NCBI GenBank assembly: GCA_007695285.1
Contig: REEC01000140.1
Span: 1-32,149 of the forward strand
DNA from: Spirochaetaceae bacterium
GTDB taxonomy: Bacteria; Spirochaetota; Spirochaetia; DSM-27196; PXBQ01
Reading direction: 5' to 3'
DNA length: 32,149 nucleotides
Under the pieces are notes generated by a model, which made no database searches, was not told the DNA's origin, and saw only the letters and a list, made by a program, of their open reading frames with translations. A program made the translations under genes and the position numbers. Below, one piece after another: positions 17,404-24,313 of this stretch (positions within the stretch are counted from its first letter, which is position 1; the number at the start of each line of letters is the position of its first letter).

Positions 17404-18522
17404 ATGGCTCTCACGCGACGACAATTTGTGAATGCCGTGCTCGCTGGAGGTGGGCTCGTGGCGCTCACGCGGTGTCTGCCGCAAGCGCGCAACACCGGCG
17501 ACTCATCGCCGGGTAGGTCCCCGAACTCCCCCGAAACCGGTGCGACGCCGCCGCCTGCAACGGGCAACTCGACCGATGAGCCCGCGTACGTCGCGCTCGA
17601 ACGCGACGGTAAGTTTGCCGATCGCGTCGATGCCGCGTACGAAATGTTCGAGAACTGTCGACTCTGCCCACGTGCCTGCGGCGTGAACCGACTGAAAGGC
17701 GAAACCGGTGCGTGTCGTGCGCCGGGCCGGGAGGTGGTTGTGTACAGCCACTCCCCACACTTCGGCGAAGAACTGCCTCTCGTCGGACGGCGCGGGTCGG
17801 GGACCGTTTTTTTCTCCAACTGTAACCTGCGGTGTGTGTTTTGCCAGAACTGGCCGATCGCGCACGAGGGCCGAGGTCGTCGCGAGAGCGACGAGGCGCT
17901 CGCCGACCGGATGCTCGAGCTTCAGCGGCTCGGGTGTCACAACGTTAATGTCGTCACACCGACTCACGTCATGCCGAACATCCTCGCGGCGATCCGGATC
18001 GCGATGAAAAAAGGTTTGTCTCTGCCGATCTGTTACAACACCGGCGGGTACGACTCGATCGAAGCGATCCGCCTGCTCGACGGCGTCGTCGACATCTATC
18101 TGCCCGACCTAAAATTCATGGACGGCGAAGAGGCGGCCACGTTCGCGGGAACCGCTCCGGACTACCCGGAAACGGCAAAAACGGCGATCGCCGAGATGCA
18201 CCGGCAAGTCGGGGAACTCGTGACCGATTCCGGGGGAGTCGCGCGACGTGGGCTCATGGTCCGCCACCTGGTGATGCCGAACCGGGTCGCGGGCACGCGC
18301 GCGTTCGTCGAGTGGGTCGCGAATAACCTGTCCCCCGCGACGTACGTGAACATCATGGCTCAGTACCGGGTTGCGCACCGCGCGTTCGAGTACCCGGCGA
18401 TCGCTCGCGCGATCTCTACGAACGAGTTCCTCGAGGCGATGGAGTGGGCCGAGCAGGCGGGCCTGACGAATCTTGACGAACGTTCGGTCGCGCACCGCGA
18501 GATGTTTCGCCGGCGCAACTGA
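17404..18522 (+). CDS. PflX-like radical SAM protein with twin-arginine signal
   Basis: The 372-residue protein shows the radical-SAM C-x3-C-x2-C motif (C140, C144, C147), preceded by a cysteine set C85-x2-C88-x3-C92 and C104 as in PflX-type proteins (COG1313-like). These are related to pyruvate formate-lyase activases, but their substrate is unknown. Unusually, the N-terminus TRRQF (residues 4-8) plus a hydrophobic stretch looks like a Tat signal. A Cys at 24 resembles a lipobox, but Arg at -1 is a poor fit. A Pro/Ser/Thr/Asn-rich linker (about residues 28-58) follows, as in exported tethered proteins. The ATG at 17404 is chosen over 17389 for its ribosome-binding site. It converges on the AmrS-like gene 12 nt away. 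Confidence 0.82.
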   Translation: MALTRRQFVNAVLAGGGLVALTRCLPQARNTGDSSPGRSPNSPETGATPPPATGNSTDEPAYVALERDGKFADRVDAAYEMFENCRLCPRACGVNRLKGETGACRAPGREVVVYSHSPHFGEELPLVGRRGSGTVFFSNCNLRCVFCQNWPIAHEGRGRRESDEALADRMLELQRLGCHNVNVVTPTHVMPNILAAIRIAMKKGLSLPICYNTGGYDSIEAIRLLDGVVDIYLPDLKFMDGEEAATFAGTAPDYPETAKTAIAEMHRQVGELVTDSGGVARRGLMVRHLVMPNRVAGTRAFVEWVANNLSPATYVNIMAQYRVAHRAFEYPAIARAISTNEFLEAMEWAEQAGLTNLDERSVAHREMFRRRN

Positions 18523-18534
18523 GCGGCGACGGCG

Positions 18535-19821
18535 CTAACCCCACAGCCCGCGGATCCGGCGGCCACACGCGGCGCACGCGCCGTCGGTGATGTTCATCTC
18601 TTCGATCACAAACCCGAGGCGTTTTATGACCGTCGATCCACACGCCGGGCAGAACGTGTTCTCGCCTTCGTGCCCGGTCACGCGCGCCACGTAGACGTGT
18701 TCGAGGCCTTCTTCGAGCGCGATCGTCCGCGCGGTATCGAGCGTTGTGACCGGGGTCGGCGGCAGGTTCGCGAGCTTGTACAGCGGATAAAACCGCGCGA
18801 AATGTACCGGCACGTCGGCGCCGAGTTCGTCGCGTATCCATCGACACATCGCGCGGACGACCGCCGGATCGTCGTTGACGGTCGGGATCACGAGGTTTGT
18901 GATCTCGAGATGAATTCCGAGCGCGCGGACCGCGCGCATCGTGCGAAGCACCGGCTCGAGATTGCCGCCGACGTACTGTCGGTACAGTTTGTCGTCGAAC
19001 GCCTTGAGGTCGATGTTCACCGCATCGATGTACTCGAGGATCTCACCGAGAGGCTGTTCGGCAAAGTATCCACTCGTGTGCAGAAGATTGAGCAGTCCTC
19101 GTTTGCGCGCGATTCGTGCCGTGTCGAGAACGTACTCCGAGAACGCGATCGGCTCACCGAACGCGTAACTCACCGCGCTCGCGCCGATGTCCTCGGCCTG
19201 CTCGACGACGGCTTCAGGAAGCGCGTCGTAGCTGTGAATTTCCTCGGGATCGACGAGGGCGATGTCCCACACCTCGCAGAACGAGCATTGAAGCGGACAA
19301 CCCGCGGTCGCGACCGCGAGCATCCGGCTACCCGGTTCGACGTGGAAGAACGGCGCGCGCTCGACGGGGTCCGCCTGAATCATCGCGGGCCGCCCGTACA
19401 CCAGGGAGTACAACGTTCCACCGCGGTTCTCCCTGACCCGGCACGCGCCTCGCTCGGAAACGCGAATCACACAGTCGCGTGGGCAGAGTTCACACCGGAC
19501 GTCTCCGTTTTCACCCCGCGAGTACCATCGAGCCTCGTGTTCTCGCCGATCGGCGTTTCCGCCTTCGGAGCCGCGCGGTTCATCGTTCGCGTCGCGCGGG
19601 CGCTCGGTCGCGGGAGCTGCACCAAGCCGCCCTCCGGAACCTCGTGAAAGACCCATCAAACCCGCCGCGGTCGCCGCGCCGACCGTGCGCGCGCACGATC
19701 CAAGGAACGCCCGCCGGGAGACTCCGCTCCGCGCGGGCTCCGCGGCGCGTGACGCGCTCGCGGGTGACTCGGTCTTTGGTTCATTGGCCGATTCGGCCTT
19801 CTCAGTGCGGTCGTTACGCAT
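18535..19821 (-). CDS. AmmeMemoRadiSam-type radical SAM enzyme (AmrS-like) with Tat signal
   Basis: The 428-residue protein resembles the radical-SAM member of the AMMECR1/Memo/radical-SAM set and, more broadly, glycyl-radical activases. It has an N-terminal cysteine cluster C110-x2-C113-x3-C117 and C127, the cluster-binding C175-x3-C179-x2-C182, and a C-terminal zinc-ribbon-like pair of CPACG and CAACG. Residues 35-60 (SRRAFLGS plus an Ala/Gly-rich core) form a twin-arginine signal after a charged 33-residue extension. A low-complexity linker runs to about residue 95. The start overlaps the stop of the membrane aminopropyltransferase-like gene by 8 nt and has a GGAGGG site, so the two are cotranscribed. 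AMMECR1 and Memo genes are not in this window. Confidence 0.82.
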   Translation of the reverse strand: MRNDRTEKAESANEPKTESPASASRAAEPARSGVSRRAFLGSCARTVGAATAAGLMGLSRGSGGRLGAAPATERPRDANDEPRGSEGGNADRREHEARWYSRGENGDVRCELCPRDCVIRVSERGACRVRENRGGTLYSLVYGRPAMIQADPVERAPFFHVEPGSRMLAVATAGCPLQCSFCEVWDIALVDPEEIHSYDALPEAVVEQAEDIGASAVSYAFGEPIAFSEYVLDTARIARKRGLLNLLHTSGYFAEQPLGEILEYIDAVNIDLKAFDDKLYRQYVGGNLEPVLRTMRAVRALGIHLEITNLVIPTVNDDPAVVRAMCRWIRDELGADVPVHFARFYPLYKLANLPPTPVTTLDTARTIALEEGLEHVYVARVTGHEGENTFCPACGSTVIKRLGFVIEEMNITDGACAACGRRIRGLWG

Positions 19822-22288
19822 ACACCCTCCCTGCTTTCGATGATTCGGAAATTACCAGCGTCAGAAACGCCGCCGCGTTTGCGAGCGACGCAAAGATACA
19901 ACACGCGACGATCCCGAAAATCGGCGCGAGAACGACTCCCGCGATCAGCGAGCCCAGACACGCTCCAAAAAGCTCGGTCCCGTACACGGCCCCAGTCGCT
20001 TTCTCGGTTCCGGGGCGGGCCTTCAGCCGGCACGCCACCGCGAGCGGAAAATCCGCCCCATTCAACGCCCCCGCGAGGAACGTGATCGTCGCGAACACCA
20101 CGAATGCGCCGGTCGGCGACGGAATCGTGGTGGTCCACGGCAGGAGTACCGCGACGACGAGCGAGAATACGGTGATCGCGAGCTGTATCGCCGCGAGCAT
20201 CCGCGCGTTCGCGGTCTCACCGAACCGCGCGCGCACGACGATCGTACCGACCGCGAGCCCCGCCATGAAGATAGCGACGATCACGCCGACCATCTCGTAC
20301 ACAAAACCGTAGACGCTCTGGAACACGAAGATCAGCGCGATCTGAATTGACATAGTCGAGATCCCGGTCGTGAACACCGCGGTGAACACGGCGAACCGCG
20401 CCGACGCCGCGGCAAATCTCTCGCGCCGGGAGCCCAGCGCAAAAAGAGCGATCGCCCCGAGCACCGCCGCGCCAAACGGCGCGATCGTCCACGAGAGTCT
20501 GATGTTCGCGAGTCGTTGCAGGTACCGCGCGTGATCCGCCCTCGTGAGCACGCTCCACTTCACGAGCGTGTAGAAGTACCCGATCGGTCTCATGTCGGAG
20601 TTGATGAACCGACGCGTCACGACGGGAGCCGCATCGGCATCGGCCGCGAGTTGCTCGGCGAGGCTCGGCAGCATCGCCGGCGGCGCGCGCGGCGGTTCTC
20701 TGTGCGCTTCCTGTGACCGGCCGTGGTTTCGCAGGATCCAGTTGACGCGTCGGACATGATCGTCCCGGAGAAACAACTCGATGTGCGCTCGGCTGAAATC
20801 CCCTGCGGCGATCCGCCGTTCGCCGAGCCTCTGCGCGAGGACCGCGGGGTCCGACGACACCGGTCCATCGGTCGCGTCCGGGCTATCGTCGGCGAAGAAC
20901 ACCAACGCGCGATCGCCGGTCGCGAGCACGCGCGCAAATACGCTCGAGAGCGTGTGGAACACCGTGGCGTTTTGATTCACGGTCGTGAGGCCCCGGAGAT
21001 CGGCCGTCGTTGCGAGCGCAGTCACGAACACGCCTCCGTCGGCGAGCCGCGCCCGTGCCTCGCGGAAAAACTCCTGCGTGAAAAACCGGTTCAGAACCGC
21101 CGTCGAAGGGTCGGGAACGTCGACGAGGATCACGTCGTACGTCGCGGGATCGCGCTTGACGAAGAAGCGTCCGTCGCCGTGGACCAGCCGCACCCGCGCG
21201 TCCTCGAGCGCCGCGCGGCTTTCTTCCGGAGCGTGCGAGATCGCCGCGGCCGTCAGAACGTCGTCGAGCTCGACGTACGTGACCGACTCGACCGGGTGTC
21301 GAAGGATCTCGCGAAGCGTACCACGAACGCCGCCTCCGATGATCAAAACCCGACGCGGGGCGGGGTGCTGCAACATCGTCATGTGCGCGAATACGACCGC
21401 GTCCTGTTCCTCGAAACGTGTCTCAGCGTCGTTCCCGGAGCTCGAGAACACGAAGTTCCCGCTCTGGAAGAAGCTGACCTGCTCGTCGCGTCCGGCCACC
21501 GATATCGCGCCGTACCTCGAGTGTCGTGTCTCGATGAGGTCGTACGCGGGGGCAAACGTCCGCCACTGCAGATCGAATCCGTACCGGTCGACCGCGCCGA
21601 GAAACGGCGTCGAGGCGAGCAGGACGATCGCGATGACGGCCGGCGCAGCAACCGCCCGATCCGCGAGGCGAAACCGCGCATCGCCGCTCGCGGCAAAACC
21701 TGCGCCGGCCGCGAGAACGATCGACGCGGCCACCGCGGTCGTGAGCGGCCCGAGGTACCGGACGGCGAGCAGTGAAAAAATGATACCGCCGATCGAGTTA
21801 CCGATCGCCTCGCCGATATACGTCCGTCCCGCGCCGACGGTACCGACCGAGAACACCGCCTCGCGCGCGAGCCGTGAGATCGCGACAAAAATCGCGCCGA
21901 GAACCAGACAAAGCGGGGCTACCACGGCAACCGCCGAAACGACCATGTCGAGAATCGAGAGATACGTGCCGGGTGTGACCGTGAACGCTGCGCGCAGTAC
22001 CCGGATCGCGATGATTGTCGCGGGCAACAAGACCGCGGCAAGACACGAACAGGCGCTGAGTACGGAGCGAGCGCCGATACGGCGCTCGAGTATCCGCGCT
22101 GAACACCGACTCCCGACGCCGACCCACAGCATCCATGCCGCGAGCACAACACCGAACGAGAGTTCGTTCCCATGGAAAACCATGAGAAACTCGCGCAGCA
22201 CCAGCACCTGACCGACCTGGCATACGCCACCGAGGGCCAACGCAACCGAAAAATATTTGGGGTTATCTGGAACCGCAATGGGTTTCAT
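19814..22288 (-). CDS. Membrane-embedded spermidine synthase-like protein (fused transporter-like/aminopropyltransferase)
   Basis: The 824-residue protein has three parts. An N-terminal membrane domain covers about residues 10-230 with some seven hydrophobic helices. A soluble spermidine-synthase-like Rossmann domain (about 250-450) has IIGGGVRG (316-323), acidic E340, GDGRFF (371-376) and VDVPDPS (389-395). A C-terminal membrane domain (about 615-815) has roughly six helices. The Rossmann part would bind SAM or decarboxylated SAM. Whether it makes a polyamine or does something else is unknown. The gene starts 17 nt after the tRNA-Phe 3' end, without a clear ribosome-binding site, and overlaps the AmrS-like gene, suggesting a tRNA-led operon. 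Confidence 0.8.
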   Translation of the reverse strand: MKPIAVPDNPKYFSVALALGGVCQVGQVLVLREFLMVFHGNELSFGVVLAAWMLWVGVGSRCSARILERRIGARSVLSACSCLAAVLLPATIIAIRVLRAAFTVTPGTYLSILDMVVSAVAVVAPLCLVLGAIFVAISRLAREAVFSVGTVGAGRTYIGEAIGNSIGGIIFSLLAVRYLGPLTTAVAASIVLAAGAGFAASGDARFRLADRAVAAPAVIAIVLLASTPFLGAVDRYGFDLQWRTFAPAYDLIETRHSRYGAISVAGRDEQVSFFQSGNFVFSSSGNDAETRFEEQDAVVFAHMTMLQHPAPRRVLIIGGGVRGTLREILRHPVESVTYVELDDVLTAAAISHAPEESRAALEDARVRLVHGDGRFFVKRDPATYDVILVDVPDPSTAVLNRFFTQEFFREARARLADGGVFVTALATTADLRGLTTVNQNATVFHTLSSVFARVLATGDRALVFFADDSPDATDGPVSSDPAVLAQRLGERRIAAGDFSRAHIELFLRDDHVRRVNWILRNHGRSQEAHREPPRAPPAMLPSLAEQLAADADAAPVVTRRFINSDMRPIGYFYTLVKWSVLTRADHARYLQRLANIRLSWTIAPFGAAVLGAIALFALGSRRERFAAASARFAVFTAVFTTGISTMSIQIALIFVFQSVYGFVYEMVGVIVAIFMAGLAVGTIVVRARFGETANARMLAAIQLAITVFSLVVAVLLPWTTTIPSPTGAFVVFATITFLAGALNGADFPLAVACRLKARPGTEKATGAVYGTELFGACLGSLIAGVVLAPIFGIVACCIFASLANAAAFLTLVISESSKAGRVYA

Positions 22289-22305
22289 AAAAAGCTATGG
22301 AAATT

Positions 22306-22378
<73 letters not shown>

Positions 22379-22399
22379 GTCTTTCCAAATGTTCGTACA

Positions 22400-22428
22400 T
22401 TTATACCGAACCCCCCGCACGTTGTCAA
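22400..22428 (-). promoter_or_regulatory. Promoter of tRNA-Phe (and probably the downstream operon)
   Basis: On the minus strand TTGACA (22423-22428), a 17-bp spacer and TATAAA (22400-22405), nearly consensus and the strongest promoter in the window. The start point falls about 15 nt before the tRNA. A direct repeat AACTCGGA (22433-22440 and 22446-22453) lies between it and the divergent fliG promoter. Confidence 0.8.
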
Positions 22429-22455
22429 CCCCAACTCGGAACCCGAACTCGGATA

Positions 22456-22484
22456 TTGACCGAGCACGAGAGCAGCGGTATCCT
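22456..22484 (+). promoter_or_regulatory. Leaderless-type promoter of fliG
   Basis: TTGACC (22456-22461), a 17-bp spacer and TATCCT (22479-22484). The ATG at 22493 follows after 8 nt, so the transcript would begin at or within two bases of the start codon. No Shine-Dalgarno fits upstream. Confidence 0.65.
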
Positions 22485-22492
22485 GACCGGCG

Positions 22493-23704
22493 ATGGACAT
22501 TAATCGACGACGTTCCGACGCGTACAAGAAAACCGCATCCGCCTCGCACGACAACGCGCGCGCCAAGAACGCCGAGACCGCTTCGGAGCGCGATAAACGC
22601 CGATCCACGAAATCGACCGGGAACGCCGACTCGGGTTTTCCGATGGTGCCGGCGCGCGAGGCCGGCGCCGCTGAAACCGGTCGCGGTGAGAAGCGCGGTG
22701 AAAAAAGAGTCGGAAAGACCGAGGCAACCGGGCGTGTTGCGCAGTTTCTTGCGTTGATCGGAAAGGACGCCGCCGCGGACGTCCTGAAGCGCCTTCCGGC
22801 AGCCGACATCGAAAAGATCGTGTCCGAACTCGTGCGAATCCGCTCGGTGAGCCCCGACGAGGCGGCTCAAGTCCTCACGGAGTTCGGCTTTCGCGCCGAG
22901 GTGACGCGGCGTGGACTTTTCGGCGGACCGGAAACCGCACGGGGCTTGCTCGAGGCGGCGTTCGGTGCCGCGCGCGCCGACGAGATTTTCCGCAAAGCGG
23001 TGCCCGACGCGACGCGGTTCTTTGCGTTTCTGAACGAGTACGAACCGACGCAGATCAAACTTCTCGTGAAAGGCGAGTCGCCGCCGGTCGTCGCGGCGGT
23101 GATCTCGCACCTCGACCCGGATGTCGCGTCCGGGACTCTCTCTCTGTTCGAGCCGGCCGATCAGGCGGCGATCGTGCAGCGGATCGGCCGCGCGACCAGG
23201 ATAGACCGCGAAGTGCTCGCGCGCGTCGAGCAGACGCTCAAGGAACGAATCCGCACGCAAGGGCGTATCGTATCGGAGGAACTCGACGGCAAGTCGACGC
23301 TCGCGTCAATTCTGCGCGCGATGGACCCGTCGGCGGGCGATCGCTTGTTGGCATCGCTCCGCGTAGAGAACGAGGAGCTCAGCGACGACGTTCGCAAGCG
23401 AATGTTCACCGTAGAAACGCTGCTGCTCGTCGATGACGCGGATCTGCAGCGGGTTCTGCGCGAGTTCACGGATCGTGACATCGCGCTCGTCGTGAAGGGA
23501 AAGACCGACAACCTGCGCGCGAAGATTCTCACGAACGTTTCCGAGCGCCGACGGGTCATGATTGCCGACGAGTACCACGCGCTCGGGGCGGTTCCCCGAA
23601 GCGACGTCGACGAAGTAACGTCGCGTTTCGTCAGCATCTGTCGCGATCTCGAGGACCGAGGGGAGATCGTCGTTCGTCGAGCCGGGAACGACTATGTCGG
23701 GTGA
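22493..23704 (+). CDS. fliG: Flagellar motor switch protein FliG (with N-terminal extension)
   Basis: The 403-residue protein contains all three FliG domains. The N domain (about residues 80-170, FliF-binding) includes IVSELVRIRSVSPDEAAQVL. The middle domain has ESPPVVAAVISHLDP, the FliM-binding EHPQ-like region. The C-terminal torque helix keeps the Asp-Asp and Arg charges (LLVDDADLQRVLREF). FliG couples stator ion flow to rotor rotation at the cytoplasmic face of the motor. A basic, low-complexity extension of about 78 residues precedes the N domain; usual FliG is about 340 residues. Spirochaetes often carry two FliG paralogues, and this isolated copy, outside a flagellar operon, may be the FliG1-type one. 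Confidence 0.87.
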   Translation: MDINRRRSDAYKKTASASHDNARAKNAETASERDKRRSTKSTGNADSGFPMVPAREAGAAETGRGEKRGEKRVGKTEATGRVAQFLALIGKDAAADVLKRLPAADIEKIVSELVRIRSVSPDEAAQVLTEFGFRAEVTRRGLFGGPETARGLLEAAFGAARADEIFRKAVPDATRFFAFLNEYEPTQIKLLVKGESPPVVAAVISHLDPDVASGTLSLFEPADQAAIVQRIGRATRIDREVLARVEQTLKERIRTQGRIVSEELDGKSTLASILRAMDPSAGDRLLASLRVENEELSDDVRKRMFTVETLLLVDDADLQRVLREFTDRDIALVVKGKTDNLRAKILTNVSERRRVMIADEYHALGAVPRSDVDEVTSRFVSICRDLEDRGEIVVRRAGNDYVG

Positions 23705-23749
23705 GTATGGCCGCGGATATCGATTTTGCGGCGGGATTGTTCGCGCAGA

Positions 23750-23778
23750 TTGCTGTCCGCAGAGTATGATGGTATATT
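23750..23778 (+). promoter_or_regulatory. Promoter of the TM2 protein/alaS unit
   Basis: TTGCTG (23750-23755), a 17-bp spacer and TATATT (23773-23778). A GAGGA site (23786-23790) lies 5 nt before the GTG at 23796, so the leader is short but carries a ribosome-binding site. Confidence 0.55.
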
Positions 23779-23795
23779 AACCACCGAGGAAAACC

Positions 23796-24293
23796 GTGTA
23801 TTCGTTACAAACAGCATATCTGCTCTGGTTACCTTCCGTTTTTGGTATCGCAGGGTTGCATCGATTCTATCTCGGCAAGCCGATCTCGGGCTTTTTTTTC
23901 CTGATCACCGGAGGGCTTTTCGGCATCGGCACCGTGTACGATGCGTTGACGATGCGCTCGCAGGTTCGGCAGGCGCGAATTCGCGACAAGTTTGACCGTG
24001 CGCTCGCGCACGACGATGATTTTCTGAGGCTCGATCAGACTCCGCGGACAGGCTCTCGGCCGGTGAGCATCGAGCAGGTCATACTCAAGACCGCGAAAAA
24101 GAACAACGGAGTCGCGACGCCCGCGGAGGTCGCGCTCGAAGGGAACATCACGACCGATCAGGCAAAAGCCGAACTCGACAAGCTCATGTCGAAAGGGTTT
24201 GCGGAGATCCGCGTCCGGAAGACCGGGCACGTCGTGTACGTCTTCCCTGACTTTCTCGACGACAACGCCCCTTCGCAGTTCGAAGACTTTTAA
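23796..24293 (+). CDS. TM2-domain membrane protein with C-terminal winged-helix-like domain
   Basis: The 165-residue protein starts with a TM2 domain (about residues 5-55): two hydrophobic helices separated by GLHRFYLGKP, with a G-x-G-x-x-YDAL segment closing the second. The C-terminal half (about residues 88-150) resembles a small winged-helix fold (VILKTAKKNNGVATPAEVAL followed by a recognition-like helix and beta strands). That would place a nucleic-acid- or protein-binding module on the cytoplasmic side of the membrane. The function is unknown. The GTG start has GAGGA 5 nt upstream. alaS follows after 20 nt and is probably cotranscribed. Confidence 0.75.
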   Translation: MYSLQTAYLLWLPSVFGIAGLHRFYLGKPISGFFFLITGGLFGIGTVYDALTMRSQVRQARIRDKFDRALAHDDDFLRLDQTPRTGSRPVSIEQVILKTAKKNNGVATPAEVALEGNITTDQAKAELDKLMSKGFAEIRVRKTGHVVYVFPDFLDDNAPSQFEDF

Positions 24294-24313
24294 CCCCGCA
24301 AGAGGATCGATTA

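Noticed and set aside
17460-17480. Lipoprotein cleavage site in the PflX-like protein (Cys at residue 24)
   Set aside because: Arg occupies the -1 position, which does not fit the lipobox; the Tat signal remains the better reading.
20723-22211. Two long plus-strand frames opposite the membrane aminopropyltransferase-like gene
   Set aside because: The minus-strand frame has SAM-binding motifs and membrane helices; the plus-strand ones are Arg/Ser/Thr-rich shadows.
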